A stretch of 64,000 nucleotides of DNA from positions 3,119,501 through 3,183,500 of the forward strand of contig NZ_CP044011.1 of assembly GCF_016864555.1 (NCBI RefSeq), in the 5' to 3' direction. How positions within the stretch are numbered: position 1 is the stretch's first letter; each line of letters begins with the position of its first letter. The stretch comes from Sinorhizobium sp. BG8 (GTDB taxonomy: Bacteria; Pseudomonadota; Alphaproteobacteria; Rhizobiales; Rhizobiaceae). Below are positions 1 through 9,477 of the stretch, in pieces. Both the position numbers and the translations under genes were made by a program. The notes beneath the pieces were generated by a model that had not been told where the DNA came from, did not search any database, and saw only the letters and a program-made list of their open reading frames with translations.

Positions 1-681
1 CGGGAAGCGCATGGCGGCTGCGAATTTCGCAAGATCGTCCTCCGCTGCATAGGCGAGCGGGCGCAGCACCATGAGGTCGCCCTCATCGTTGAGAAGCTTC
101 GCGGGCATTGCCGCTAGTCGTCCGCCATGGAAGAAGTTCATGAAGAACGTCTCAAGGATATCTTCCCGGTGATGGCCAAGCACCAGCGCGTCGCATCCCT
201 CCTCGCGCGCGATTCGGTAGAGGTTTCCGCGCCGGAGCCTCGAGCACAACGAGCAATAGGTGGCGCCTTCCGGAACCTTCTCCTTCACGATCGAATAGGT
301 GTCGCGATACTCGATCCTGTGCGCCACTCCAATCGACTTCAGGTATTCCGGCAGGATGTGCTTGGGAAAGTTCGGCTGCCCCTGGTCGAGATTGCAGGCG
401 ATCAGTTCGACGGGGAGCAGGCCGCGCCACTTGAGATCCAGCAGCAGGGCAAGCAGGCCGTAGCTGTCCTTCCCCCCAGAAAGTCCCACAAGCCAGCGTT
501 TCTGTCCGTTGAGCATGCCGAAGTCGTCGATAGCCTGCCTCACCTGGCGAAGCAGTCTCTTGCGCAGCTTGTTGAACGAGACCGACGACGGCATATGGGT
601 GAAGAGCGGATGATCGAAGCCCTCGTCGGCGGGCTCGGCCTCCGAGAATTCCATACTGTCCGGATTGGCTGTCAGAGTCAT
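1..681 (-). CDS. ttcA: tRNA 2-thiocytidine synthetase TtcA (C-terminus cut by window edge)
   Basis: TtcA makes 2-thiocytidine at position 32 of tRNA, using ATP and an iron-sulfur cluster in the cytoplasm. The 227 residues present show the PP-loop SGGKDS (68-73) and the first CxxC pair (C143, C146, in [10 protein letters not shown]) that holds the cluster. The family is usually about 290 residues, so some 60 C-terminal residues lie off the left edge. I take the ATG at 681; no strong ribosome binding site is visible, and an in-frame ATG at 654 is an alternative. It lies 134 bp downstream of glsA on the same strand and could be co-transcribed with it. Confidence 0.93.
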   Translation of the reverse strand, partial: MTLTANPDSMEFSEAEPADEGFDHPLFTHMPSSVSFNKLRKRLLRQVRQAIDDFGMLNGQKRWLVGLSGGKDSYGLLALLLDLKWRGLLPVELIACNLDQGQPNFPKHILPEYLKSIGVAHRIEYRDTYSIVKEKVPEGATYCSLCSRLRRGNLYRIAREEGCDALVLGHHREDILETFFMNFFHGGRLAAMPAKLLNDEGDLMVLRPLAYAAEDDLAKFAAAMRFP

Positions 682-815
682 CGTCCTGTACCGCAATCTC
701 CGCGGGCGCCATCCACGCGGGGTGCTTCATTGGCGTTGTCGCAGCCAATGCCCGCTACAGGCCGCAATATCAAGCGCTTTCTGGTCGCACCCCGCCAAGC
801 GCGGAAAAAACGCGC

Positions 816-1745
816 TCAGTAGCCGAATATCGACCAGCCAGTCCGCTCAGCCAGCATCTCGAGCGCCGTCGAACCGAGCAGCGAATTTCCGTTGTCGTTC
901 AGACCCGGCGACCAGACGGCGATCGAAGCCTTGCCGGGCGCAATCGCGAGTATGCCGCCGCCGACGCCGCTCTTGCCCGGAAGCCCCACCCGGTAGGCGA
1001 ACTCGCCGGAGCCGTCATAGTGACCGCAGGTCAGCATCAGCGCATTGATCCGCCGTGCCCTCAGGTGGGAAACGACGCGATGTCCCGTCGTCGGATTGCG
1101 GCCACCACCTGCCAGATAGAGGCCGGCCTTCGCAAGCTGCCGGCAGCTCATCGAAAGCGCGCACTGGTGGAAGTACACGCCGAGCACATGGTCCACGGGA
1201 TGATCCAGCTTCCCGAAGGAGCGCATGAAATTGGCAAGCGCGTGATTGCGGAACCCGGTCGCGGCTTCGGATTTCGCCACTTCGTGATCGACGACGATGC
1301 CATCCTCGTCTGCAAGATACCTGACGAAACGGACGATCTCGCCGATGGCCTCCTTCGGCGTATGGCCGGCGAGCACGAGGTCCGTTATCGCAATCGCGCC
1401 CGCATTGATGAAGGGATTGCGGGGTATGCCGTTTTCACGTTCGAGCTGCACGATGGAATTGAAGGCCGACCCCGAAGGCTCGCGGCCGACGCGCGACCAG
1501 ATCGATTCGCCGTGCTTGCCGAGCGCGATAGTGAGCGTGAAAACCTTGGAAATGCTCTGGATGGAAAACGGCACCTCCGCGTCTCCACCAAGAAACATGT
1601 CGCCATCGACCGTCGTCACCGCAATGCCGAACTGCCGGGGATTCACGCGTGCGAGCTGCGGTATGTAGTCGGCAACCCGTCCCTCGCCGAAGCGGGGCTC
1701 CAGTTCGCGCGCGATCTCTTCGACTATGGATTGCAAGTCGGTCAT
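816..1745 (-). CDS. glsA: Glutaminase A
   Basis: Hydrolyses L-glutamine to glutamate and ammonia. The 309-residue protein belongs to the serine-dependent beta-lactamase-like glutaminases: it has the S-x-x-K motif (S64, K67 in SIQSISK) and a KSGVGGG loop near the C-terminus, and its length is normal for the family. The ATG at 1745 is preceded by AGAGGGAATAGTG, a good ribosome binding site; the longer upstream open frame has no family similarity. It follows rpsD on the same strand, but a strong terminator at 1902-1926 separates them, so glsA probably has its own promoter. Confidence 0.95.
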   Translation of the reverse strand: MTDLQSIVEEIARELEPRFGEGRVADYIPQLARVNPRQFGIAVTTVDGDMFLGGDAEVPFSIQSISKVFTLTIALGKHGESIWSRVGREPSGSAFNSIVQLERENGIPRNPFINAGAIAITDLVLAGHTPKEAIGEIVRFVRYLADEDGIVVDHEVAKSEAATGFRNHALANFMRSFGKLDHPVDHVLGVYFHQCALSMSCRQLAKAGLYLAGGGRNPTTGHRVVSHLRARRINALMLTCGHYDGSGEFAYRVGLPGKSGVGGGILAIAPGKASIAVWSPGLNDNGNSLLGSTALEMLAERTGWSIFGY

Positions 1746-1901
1746 CACTATTCCCTCTGGCCGGCGACTTTCGTCCCGGAAGACCGTATCGGTCGGGCTC
1801 ACATGGGGTGGATTGGTGCAGCAAGCGATAACGCAAGGCATTGATGAGGGAAAGCACAATGTGTGATTGCCCGTCCGCCGCGTGCACCCTGCCCTGAAAA
1901 C

Positions 1902-1926
1902 AAAAAAGCCGCCCTGACGGGGCGGC
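1902..1926 (-). terminator. Intrinsic terminator of rpsD
   Basis: Perfect 7-bp GC stem (1908-1914 paired with 1920-1926, GCCGCCC/GGGCGGC) with a 5-base loop. On the minus strand it is followed by six T residues. It lies 31 bp past the rpsD stop. Confidence 0.93.
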
Positions 1927-1957
1927 TTCTTCGAAAGATGATGGGCCGAGGCCTGGA

Positions 1958-2575
1958 TTAACGCGAATAGAATTCGACGACCAGGTTGGGCTCCATGACG
2001 ACCGGGTACGGCACGTCGGTGAGGCCCGGAACGCGTGCGAAGGTCGCAACCATCTTGTTGTGATCGACTTCGATGTAGTCCGGAACGTCACGCTCGGCGA
2101 GACCGATCGATTCTAGAACCGTCACGAGCTGCTTGGACTTTTCGCGAACTTCGATGACGTCGCCAGCCTTGCAGCGGTAGGAACCGATGTTGACGCGAAC
2201 GCCGTTCACCTTCACGTGGCCGTGGTTGACGAACTGACGGGCAGCAAAAACGGTCGGAACGAACTTGGCGCGGTAGACGATCGCGTCCAGACGCGATTCG
2301 AGCAGGCCGATCAGGTTCTCCGAGGTGTCACCCTTGCGGCGGTTGGCTTCGTCGTAGATCGCGCGGAACTGCTTCTCGCGGATGTCGCCGTAGTAGCCCT
2401 TGAGCTTCTGCTTGGCGCGCAGCTGCACGCCGAAGTCGGAGAGCTTGGACTTGCGGCGCTGGCCGTGCTGGCCCGGGCCGTATTCGCGGCGGTTGACCGG
2501 GGACTTCGGACGGCCCCAGATGTTTTCGCCCATACGGCGATCAATTTTGTACTTCGATGCAGCGCGCTTGCTCAT
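1958..2575 (-). CDS. rpsD: 30S ribosomal protein S4
   Basis: Primary 16S rRNA-binding protein of the small subunit and nucleator of 30S assembly. The 205-residue product has the expected basic N-terminal region and a central S4 RNA-binding domain (about residues 93-155). The ATG at 2575 has AAGGAA just upstream. As in other alphaproteobacteria, rpsD stands outside the alpha operon, as a single gene with its own terminator. A small hairpin lies in its leader (2600-2619). Confidence 0.98.
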   Translation of the reverse strand: MSKRAASKYKIDRRMGENIWGRPKSPVNRREYGPGQHGQRRKSKLSDFGVQLRAKQKLKGYYGDIREKQFRAIYDEANRRKGDTSENLIGLLESRLDAIVYRAKFVPTVFAARQFVNHGHVKVNGVRVNIGSYRCKAGDVIEVREKSKQLVTVLESIGLAERDVPDYIEVDHNKMVATFARVPGLTDVPYPVVMEPNLVVEFYSR

Positions 2576-2599
2576 CGCATTTCCTTTCGAACAGTTACA

Positions 2600-2619
2600 C
2601 CGGTCCGTTGCCAGACCGG
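2600..2619 (-). promoter_or_regulatory. Hairpin in the rpsD 5' leader
   Basis: Inverted repeat CCGGTC/GACCGG with an 8-base loop, 25 bases before the rpsD start codon. S4 is a known translational autoregulator in enteric bacteria and Bacillus, so a structured leader is plausible, but this hairpin does not resemble those pseudoknots. Function is inferred only. Confidence 0.3.
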
Positions 2620-2910
2620 ATCAAGGAAACACGCCCTCCTTTGAATGCCGTTTCAGGCCTTCTGACAGGTTTCTCACGATACGCGACCGGAGGAACCACG
2701 GGACATGTCAAATGAAACACCGGACATTTCTGCCCGGCGTTGGCGGGGTCTCTAAGGCGTTTTCACAAGAATGTCAACGCACCTTGCGGATCGGCGTTCC
2801 TGTACCCACATGCCGCCCCACGCAGCACCGGGCCCCTCTGACGTGTGAAGCCGGATGACCCGTGATGTCGGAGCTGCAAACATCAACGTATCCGGCGTAG
2901 GAAACCCTAT
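2620..2910. other. Divergent intergenic region between rpsD and terC
   Basis: With the rpsD leader, about 335 bp separate the two divergent start codons, so the region should hold both promoters. I looked for a yybP-ykoY (manganese) riboswitch, which precedes some alx/terC-type genes, and do not see its conserved core. No short coding region is convincing. Confidence 0.5.
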
Positions 2911-3903
2911 ATGGATTTTCTTATGCACGACTTCCAGGGGACCGCAGTATGGCTGTGGCTCTCCTTCATCGCGATCGTCCTTGCCCTCCTCGCCCTCGAC
3001 CTCGGCGTTCTTCACAAGGAAAACAAGGAGATCGGCATTCGCGAAAGCCTTCTCCTCTCCGCCTTCTACATAACGCTCGGCCTCGCCTTCGGCGGTTTCG
3101 TCTGGCTCCAGGCCGGACAGCAGGCAGGCATCGAGTATCTCACGGGCTTCGTCGTCGAGAAAAGCCTGGCGATGGACAACATCTTCGTCATCGCCATGAT
3201 CTTCGGCTACTTCGCCATTCCGAGGCACTATCAGCATCGCGTGCTGCTCTACGGTATCCTCGGCGTCATCGTCCTGCGCGGACTCATGATTGGCGCGGGC
3301 GCCGCCATCGTCGAGAACTACGACTGGGTCCTCTACCTGTTCGCCGCCTTCCTCGTCTTCACCGGCATCAAGATGCTGTTCTCCGCCGACGAGGAATATG
3401 ACGTCGCAGGAAATCCGCTGTTGAAGTTCCTGCGCCGCCGCCTGCCCGTCACCGACAGGCTGCATGGCGATCGCTTCCTGGTGCGTGAAAAGGACGAAAA
3501 GACCGGCCGCATGCGCACCTTCGTCACGCCGCTGCTGCTGGCGCTGGTGCTGGTCGAGTTCGCGGACCTCGTTTTCGCGGTCGATTCGATACCGGCAATC
3601 TTCGCCATCACCACCGATCCCTTTATCGTCTACACCTCCAACATATTCGCGATCCTCGGCCTGCGCGCACTCTACTTCGCGCTTTCCGCACTGATCCATC
3701 GCTTCGCCTACCTGAAGTATGCGCTGGCGACGGTTCTGGTCTTCATCGGTTCGAAGATCTTCGTGGCAGACATGCTGGGGCTCGCCAAGATCCCGCCGAT
3801 GATCTCGCTTGGGGTGACGATCGCGATCCTCGCAGCCGGCATACTCGGCTCGCTCTGGGCGACCCGCAACGACGAGGTCAAGCAGGTGACGGAAGAGGCG
3901 TAA
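2911..3903 (+). CDS. TerC/Alx family integral membrane protein
   Basis: TerC-family membrane protein of 330 residues. Alx/TerC relatives have been linked to manganese export, metallation of secreted proteins and tellurite resistance; the substrate here is not evident. About nine hydrophobic segments run through the protein. Two family motifs with acidic residues inside membrane segments are intact: EKSLAMDN near residue 85 and FADLVFAVDSIPA near 215. The ATG at 2911 has AGGAAA upstream. It converges on the HerA-like gene with only 3 bp between the two stop codons and no visible terminator. Confidence 0.92.
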   Translation: MDFLMHDFQGTAVWLWLSFIAIVLALLALDLGVLHKENKEIGIRESLLLSAFYITLGLAFGGFVWLQAGQQAGIEYLTGFVVEKSLAMDNIFVIAMIFGYFAIPRHYQHRVLLYGILGVIVLRGLMIGAGAAIVENYDWVLYLFAAFLVFTGIKMLFSADEEYDVAGNPLLKFLRRRLPVTDRLHGDRFLVREKDEKTGRMRTFVTPLLLALVLVEFADLVFAVDSIPAIFAITTDPFIVYTSNIFAILGLRALYFALSALIHRFAYLKYALATVLVFIGSKIFVADMLGLAKIPPMISLGVTIAILAAGILGSLWATRNDEVKQVTEEA

Positions 3904-3906
3904 GCC

Positions 3907-5418
3907 TTACTCCGCAGCGTCGCGGGAGTCGGCGCCGGGGTCCGACGCGTTCGGATCGCCCGGCGCCGTTTCGCAGGAAAGATCAGGAAAGGCGACGATG
4001 CGGTGACCCGCAAGATCGCTGTGGACGACGACAAGCCCCTGCTCCTCGAAATAGCCGAGCAGCCGGCGCGCACGGCGAGCCGAATGCGTTCCGTAGGCGC
4101 GTGCGATCATCGCATCCGATGGGCAGGCAAGCCCGCGCACGGCTGACTGCGCGACCAGCAGGAACACGCCCTGAAGGTCTTCCGTCACCTGACGGGAAAG
4201 ATCGAGGGCCGTCTGCCAGATCTCGGAGGCCGCCGTTTCGGCATCAACGCCGGAGCGCGCCACCGCCATCTTGCGGCGGAAGGCCGGCAAAGACAGCGGC
4301 GCACCGGGTACGCGGCGGATTCGGCAACGCACGAGAAAATCCTGGAACAGTTCGGCATCCGGGCGAAAGGCCGCACCGGGATTGCCGAGGATCTCGGCAA
4401 GCACATGATCGAGCAAGGCCTCCCGTTCCGCCTCCGGCATCTCGGGCGCGGCAGCGCGCGGCTCGACGGAGACGGGCTCCGGCCGCGCACGTGAGAGTTC
4501 CGCGAGTATGTCCGTGGTCGGCCGCGGCTGGGGCGGAATCCGGCGGACGATCGGGCGGGAGAATTCCTCCGCATCGGGCGTGAAGATCAGGTCTTCGACA
4601 TCCGCCGGCGCCTCGGGCAGCGGCATCAGCTTCGGGCTCGTGGAGCGTGCGGAAGTCTCCACCGTGCCGATCGTCACCGGCAACGGGCGGCGCGAGAGGG
4701 CCGGCCCGAGCGCCACGAACGAACCACGCTTGAGGTCGCGGAACATTTCCGCCTGCCGCCTGTCCATGCCGAGCAGGTCGGCTGCACGGGCCATGTCGAT
4801 ATCAAGGAATGTACGCCCCATCAGGAAGTTGGAGGCTTCCGCCGCAACGTTCTTCGCAAGCTTGGCAAGGCGCTGCGTGGCGATCACGCCCGCCAGACCT
4901 CGCTTTCGGCCGCGGCACATCAGATTGGTCATGGCGCCGAGGGAAACCTTGCGCGCCTCTTCGCCCACGTCGCCTGCCACCGAAGGCGCAAACATCTGCG
5001 CCTCGTCGACCACCACCAGGACCGGATACCAATAGTCCCGGTCGGCGTCGAACATGGCATTGAGAAAGATGCCTGCCGCGCGCATCTGCTGCTCGACCTC
5101 AAGTCCCTCGAGAGACAGGACACAGGAGACGCGATACTGACGGATGCGATTTGCAATGCCGACGAGTTCGGCTTCGGTCCGCTCGCCATCGATCACCACA
5201 TGGCCGAACTTGTCGGCGAGCGTGACGAAATCCCCCTCCGGATCGATGATGCATTGCTGCACCCACGGCGCGGACTGCTCGAGCAGGCGGCGCAGCAGAT
5301 GTGATTTCCCGGAACCGGAATTGCCCTGCACCAGAAGGCGCGTTGCCAGCAGTTCCTCGATATCGAGCGTGGCCGGCGCGCCGCCCTGCGCCGTTCCCAT
5401 GTCGATGCCGACCTTCAT
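3907..5418 (-). CDS. HerA/VirB4-like ATP-binding protein
   Basis: P-loop ATPase of the HerA/FtsK-related group (DUF87 type), 503 residues. Walker A is GNSGSGKS (32-39) and Walker B is within VLVVVDEAQ. The motif VIATQRLAKLAKNV follows, as in HerA-like translocases. The C-terminal half (from about 290) is a proline/arginine-rich linker and then a region of unclear fold. No NurA-like nuclease gene lies nearby, so a DNA-end-processing role is not supported by context. The ATG at 5418 follows GAGGAACGA, a good ribosome binding site; a further in-frame ATG lies at 5472. It is probably a cytoplasmic DNA motor or ATPase of unknown process. Confidence 0.8.
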   Translation of the reverse strand: MKVGIDMGTAQGGAPATLDIEELLATRLLVQGNSGSGKSHLLRRLLEQSAPWVQQCIIDPEGDFVTLADKFGHVVIDGERTEAELVGIANRIRQYRVSCVLSLEGLEVEQQMRAAGIFLNAMFDADRDYWYPVLVVVDEAQMFAPSVAGDVGEEARKVSLGAMTNLMCRGRKRGLAGVIATQRLAKLAKNVAAEASNFLMGRTFLDIDMARAADLLGMDRRQAEMFRDLKRGSFVALGPALSRRPLPVTIGTVETSARSTSPKLMPLPEAPADVEDLIFTPDAEEFSRPIVRRIPPQPRPTTDILAELSRARPEPVSVEPRAAAPEMPEAEREALLDHVLAEILGNPGAAFRPDAELFQDFLVRCRIRRVPGAPLSLPAFRRKMAVARSGVDAETAASEIWQTALDLSRQVTEDLQGVFLLVAQSAVRGLACPSDAMIARAYGTHSARRARRLLGYFEEQGLVVVHSDLAGHRIVAFPDLSCETAPGDPNASDPGADSRDAAE

Positions 5419-5569
5419 TCGTTCCTCGTTCTTCGTCAGGCCTGTTCGTACAGCCGCATCGGCCGTGAACATGGTTTATCTTGTGTTAGGGACCCTGAAA
5501 GGCTCTACCACGGTTTTACGGGCAATCGTGGCGTCGATTGCGATAACCCACAGGGAATGCACGTATCGC

Positions 5570-6397
5570 TTACGACGACGATTTTCCGTCGTCGCCGGTC
5601 CGGTTCACCTTCAATCCGAATCCCTGCAGGAGCCGCCGGGTCGAAAAGTCCGGTGCTCCCGAGGTGAAGATGGCAATGTCCTCGCCGTCATCAGGGATGA
5701 ACTCCGCGATGGCAGGCACAAGACGGCGGGCCTGGCGCGCGATCGCCTCCGCTGGATCCAGCCAGTCGACCGGCCAGGGAGCAAGACGACGGAAAACATT
5801 GGCCATGAAGGGATAGTGCGTGCAGGCAAGCACGACGATGTCCGTCTTGCGGCCGTCCTTTTCGATGAAGCACTGATCGATTTCCGCCTTCACCGCTTCG
5901 TCGCTGAGCGCCTCGCCGCGAATATAGGCTTCGGCCATCCGCGCAAGGTTTTCCGAACCGACAAGACGCACATGGCACTGGCTGGCGAAGGACTGGATCA
6001 GATCGCGCGTATAGGCACGCTTAACAGTGCCAGGGGTCGCCAATACGGACACGAGCCCGGAACGCGTACGTTCTGCCGCGGGCTTGATCGCCGGCACGGT
6101 GCCGACAAAGCGCATGTTCGGGAATGCGGCCCGAAGGTCCGCGCCAACGAGCGTGAACGCCGTGTTGCAGGCGATCACGCAGACCTCGGGGTCATGCTCC
6201 GTCAGAAGCCTGTCGAACAGCGTGACCACGCGCTCCTTCAGTGCCTCCTCCTGCCACCCGCCATAGGGAAATCCCGCATCGTCGGCGACATAGGTGAAGT
6301 GCCGCTCCGGCATCAGGACGCGCGCTTCCCTGAGCACCGTCAATCCGCCGATGCCGCTGTCGAAGACCAGAACGGGCTTTGCCTTACTGTTCGTCAC
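5570..6397 (-). CDS. murI: Glutamate racemase
   Basis: Interconverts L- and D-glutamate, supplying D-glutamate for peptidoglycan. The 275-residue product has the FDSGIGG motif near the N-terminus and both catalytic cysteines, in ACNTAFTL and ACTHYPF. The GTG at 6397 is chosen because homology begins there ([15 protein letters not shown]) and AAGG lies just upstream; it overlaps the end of the upstream methyltransferase gene by 14 bp, which suggests translational coupling. Confidence 0.95.
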   Translation of the reverse strand: MTNSKAKPVLVFDSGIGGLTVLREARVLMPERHFTYVADDAGFPYGGWQEEALKERVVTLFDRLLTEHDPEVCVIACNTAFTLVGADLRAAFPNMRFVGTVPAIKPAAERTRSGLVSVLATPGTVKRAYTRDLIQSFASQCHVRLVGSENLARMAEAYIRGEALSDEAVKAEIDQCFIEKDGRKTDIVVLACTHYPFMANVFRRLAPWPVDWLDPAEAIARQARRLVPAIAEFIPDDGEDIAIFTSGAPDFSTRRLLQGFGLKVNRTGDDGKSSS

Positions 6398-7223
6398 GGG
6401 CGACCTTCGGCCGTCGGTTGCGCGTGCGGTTGACGGCAGGTGCGCCGGCGCCGCGAGGGGATTCGCGCGTGAAACGATCAAGACAGGAAATGATGCCGCG
6501 CAAGACCTGGATTTCCGAACCGGTGAAGGAGGGGCGGGTAAGTGCGGAGCGAAGGTTTTCGATCAATTTCGGCTTTTTGGCGGCGGGGCGGAAGTAGCCT
6601 CGTGAATCGAGCGCCTCCTCCACATGATCGAACAAGCCTTGGAGTTCGTTCTTCTCGGCCGGCCGTTGCGGCAAGGCCTGGAAGGCGGTGGCGTTCGGCG
6701 ACGTCACGCCCGTCTTCATCCATTCGTAGCTCATGAGCAGAACGGCCTGCGCGAGATTGAGCGAGGCGAAGGCCGGATTCACCGGAAAGGTCACGAGTTC
6801 GTCGGCAAGGGCGATTTCCTCGTTGGTAAGACCGGTGCGCTCGCGCCCGAAAAGAATGCCCGTCGTCTCGCCCGCCCGAAAGCGCGTGCGCAGCGTTTCG
6901 GCCGCATAGACCGGCGAGCGCACTTCCTTATAGCCGTAGCGGTCGCGCGCGGTCGTTGCATAGACGAAGTTGAGGTCGGCAACCGCCTCCTCCAGGGAGG
7001 CGAACACGCGGGCCGCGTTGATGACGTGGTCCGCCTTGCTGGCCGCCGAGATTGCCTTTTCGCTCGGCCAGCCATCGCGGGGATTGACGAGCCTGAGCTC
7101 GGCCAGCCCGAAGTTCGCCATGGCGCGCGCCACCATGCCGATGTTTTCCCCGAGTTGCGGATGGACCAGGATGATCGCCGGTCCTTCCGCTATCAGTTCG
7201 CGCTCGCTATTCGTTCCTGCCAT
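6384..7223 (-). CDS. TrmH-family RNA methyltransferase, TrmJ type
   Basis: SPOUT-class RNA 2'-O-methyltransferase of 279 residues. TrmJ methylates tRNA position 32 ribose in Escherichia coli, and this protein has the same group 1 layout: N-terminal [18 protein letters not shown], central [11 protein letters not shown], and SLNLAQAV near residue 160, the three knot motifs that bind AdoMet. The basic C-terminal tail (RTRNRRPK) may add RNA affinity. It is the first gene of a two-gene unit with murI (14-bp overlap). The exact RNA target is inferred from family membership. Confidence 0.88.
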   Translation of the reverse strand: MAGTNSERELIAEGPAIILVHPQLGENIGMVARAMANFGLAELRLVNPRDGWPSEKAISAASKADHVINAARVFASLEEAVADLNFVYATTARDRYGYKEVRSPVYAAETLRTRFRAGETTGILFGRERTGLTNEEIALADELVTFPVNPAFASLNLAQAVLLMSYEWMKTGVTSPNATAFQALPQRPAEKNELQGLFDHVEEALDSRGYFRPAAKKPKLIENLRSALTRPSFTGSEIQVLRGIISCLDRFTRESPRGAGAPAVNRTRNRRPKVARDEQ

Positions 7224-7298
7224 TCCGGTCCAGCCTTTTCTCTTGCGGGTTTCACTCGCACAAAAGGAATTGAAATGAAAGGACAGGAGGCGCTGGCC

Positions 7299-7877
7299 TT
7301 ACTCCGGGTCCTCCTCCTGCGTCGGCGCGACACCGCCCTTGGCTCCGTCGGCCGCGATTTCGTCCATCTCCTTCTTCAGCGAATCGGGCGTGCCGTCGAT
7401 GACCCGCAGGATATCGTCGATGACGGGTCTTCCGTCTTCCTCGATCACGCTGAAATGGACTTCGGCCGGCTTCCAGTCGGGAGCCCGCTCTCCAAAGCAA
7501 TGGGTATTGTCGAACGTCGTCTTGACGTCGGTAACTCCGTTGGCGGCGGGCGCGGCTTCGATCTTGAGGTCCTTGATCGGGCAACCGTCCTGCCCCATGG
7601 CGATCGTATCGTAGTCGAAGGGCGATTCACCCTCCTCATAGGCCGGATACTTGGCGGCTTCGTGGTACTTCGCCGCGAAATCCTTGCTGTAGAGGCGCTT
7701 CAGGAAGTCCTCGCTGTAGTAGTCGACGTAGTTCTGCGGTGCGTCCTCGTCGGATCCGAGTTCCTTCCAGTTCTCGGTCACGGCGTTCATGACCTCGTTC
7801 ACCGGAGCCGTAGCGTCCTGGGCGAAGGCCAGGCACGGCAGGAGGGTGACGAGTGCAACGAGGCTTGGGCGTTTCAT
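7299..7877 (-). CDS. Small exported protein of unknown function
   Basis: 192 residues with a clear signal peptide (MKRPSLVALVTLLPCLAFA, cleavage predicted before QDAT). The mature part is acidic, with two cysteines (in GQDGCPIKD and NTHCFGERA) that could form a periplasmic disulfide. The ATG at 7877 follows AGGAGAATACTC, an excellent ribosome binding site. I do not recognise a named domain; the layout recalls small secreted DUF3828-like proteins. It ends 75 bp before the methyltransferase start and is divergent from icd. Confidence 0.75.
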   Translation of the reverse strand: MKRPSLVALVTLLPCLAFAQDATAPVNEVMNAVTENWKELGSDEDAPQNYVDYYSEDFLKRLYSKDFAAKYHEAAKYPAYEEGESPFDYDTIAMGQDGCPIKDLKIEAAPAANGVTDVKTTFDNTHCFGERAPDWKPAEVHFSVIEEDGRPVIDDILRVIDGTPDSLKKEMDEIAADGAKGGVAPTQEEDPE

Positions 7878-8092
7878 GAGTATTCTCCTGGAGTATTGCG
7901 CCCGCATATGGCGACAGGATTGTGGTTGTCGCGTGGCGGCCAACCCGGCCGCGGACCATAAGCAGAGCGGGCGCAAAATAAAGCACCGGGGCGCGCCGTC
8001 GGCTTTGCCTTCCGGGCTCACAATGCTATAGCCCCATTCGGTTTCAGTTCACGAACGGGGCTCTCCAGCCCCACAAGGCTACGAGGCAATCC

Positions 8093-9307
8093 ATGAAGAA
8101 GATTAAGGTCGCCAACCCTGTCGTCGAACTCGACGGCGACGAGATGACGCGCATCATCTGGCAGTTCATCAAGGACAAGTTGATCCACCCCTATCTCGAC
8201 ATCGACCTCGAATACTACGACCTCGGGATGGAAAACCGCGACGCGACCGACGACCAGGTGACGATCGACGCGGCAAACGCGATCAAGAAGCATGGTGTCG
8301 GCGTCAAGTGCGCGACCATCACTCCCGATGAGGCACGCGTCGAGGAATTCAAGCTGAAGAAGATGTGGAAGTCGCCGAACGGCACGATCCGCAACATCCT
8401 CGGCGGCGTGATCTTCCGCGAGCCGATCATCTGCAAGAACGTGCCGCGCCTCGTCCCCGGCTGGACCAAGCCGATCATCGTCGGCCGCCACGCTTTCGGT
8501 GACCAGTACCGCGCCACCGATTTCAAGTTCCCCGGCAAGGGCAAGCTGACGATGAAGTTCGTCGGCGAGGACGGCAAGGAAATCGAGTACGACGTGTTTG
8601 ACGCGCCCTCGGCTGGTGTGGCCATGGGAATGTACAACCTCGACGATTCGATCACCGAATTCGCCCGCGCTTCGTTCAACTACGGCCTGCAGCGCAAGGT
8701 ACCGGTCTATCTCTCGACCAAGAACACCATCCTCAAGGTTTATGACGGCCGCTTCAAAGACATCTTCCAGCAGGTCTTCGACGCCGAATTCGCCGAGAAG
8801 TTCAAGGAAGCCAAGATCTGGTACGAGCATCGCCTGATCGACGACATGGTGGCCTCCGCCCTCAAGTGGTCCGGCGGCTATGTCTGGGCCTGCAAGAACT
8901 ACGACGGCGACGTGCAGTCGGACATCGTCGCGCAGGGCTTCGGCTCGCTCGGCCTGATGACCTCGGTTCTGATGACGCCGGATGGCAAGACAGTCGAAGC
9001 CGAAGCCGCTCACGGCACGGTCACCCGTCACTACCGCCAGCACCAGAAGGGCGAGGAAACGTCCACCAACTCGATCGCCTCGATCTTCGCCTGGACCCGC
9101 GGCCTCGCGCACCGCGCCAAGCTCGACGGCAACTCCGAACTGGCGAAGTTCGCCGACACCCTCGAAAAGGTCTGCGTCGACACCGTCGAGGCCGGCTTCA
9201 TGACCAAGGACCTCGCGCTGCTCATCGGTCCGGATCAGCCGTGGCTCTCCACCACCGGCTTCCTCGACAAGATCGACGAGAACCTGCGCAAGGCGATGGC
9301 CGCCTAA
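8093..9307 (+). CDS. icd: Isocitrate dehydrogenase (NADP+), dimeric type
   Basis: Oxidative decarboxylation of isocitrate to 2-oxoglutarate in the TCA cycle, reducing NADP+. The 404-residue sequence belongs to the homodimeric, eukaryote-like subfamily found in rhizobia (start [20 protein letters not shown]), not the E. coli type. Substrate-binding motifs such as SPNGTIRN and the [10 protein letters not shown] segment are intact. GAGG lies before the ATG, and a small GC hairpin (8057-8072) sits in the leader. A strong terminator follows at 9337-9366, so it is monocistronic. Confidence 0.97.
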   Translation: MKKIKVANPVVELDGDEMTRIIWQFIKDKLIHPYLDIDLEYYDLGMENRDATDDQVTIDAANAIKKHGVGVKCATITPDEARVEEFKLKKMWKSPNGTIRNILGGVIFREPIICKNVPRLVPGWTKPIIVGRHAFGDQYRATDFKFPGKGKLTMKFVGEDGKEIEYDVFDAPSAGVAMGMYNLDDSITEFARASFNYGLQRKVPVYLSTKNTILKVYDGRFKDIFQQVFDAEFAEKFKEAKIWYEHRLIDDMVASALKWSGGYVWACKNYDGDVQSDIVAQGFGSLGLMTSVLMTPDGKTVEAEAAHGTVTRHYRQHQKGEETSTNSIASIFAWTRGLAHRAKLDGNSELAKFADTLEKVCVDTVEAGFMTKDLALLIGPDQPWLSTTGFLDKIDENLRKAMAA

Positions 9308-9336
9308 TCAGGCGTTCGCATCCCGCACTCATAGAA

Positions 9337-9366
9337 AACCCGGCCTCGTGCCGGGTTTTTTCGTTT
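9337..9366 (+). terminator. Intrinsic terminator of icd
   Basis: Stem AACCCGGC/GCCGGGTT (9337-9344 with 9350-9357), 5-base loop, followed by TTTTTCGTTT. It lies 29 bp past the icd stop. Confidence 0.93.
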
Positions 9367-9477
9367 GGAGTTCGACCGAGGTGCCGAGCCCAGCGTGTCG
9401 ATTACGCGGATGCGTTGGAACGAATTCGATGAAGTGGGGTTGACCCAAGGTTCCATCGCCCTAGCTTTCGTAACGCC

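Noticed and set aside
2620-2910. yybP-ykoY manganese riboswitch before the TerC gene
   Set aside because: The conserved loop sequences of this element are not visible in the leader.
2752-3699. Acidic 315-codon frame opposite the TerC gene
   Set aside because: It is the mirror of a hydrophobic coding region, has biased composition and no ribosome binding site.
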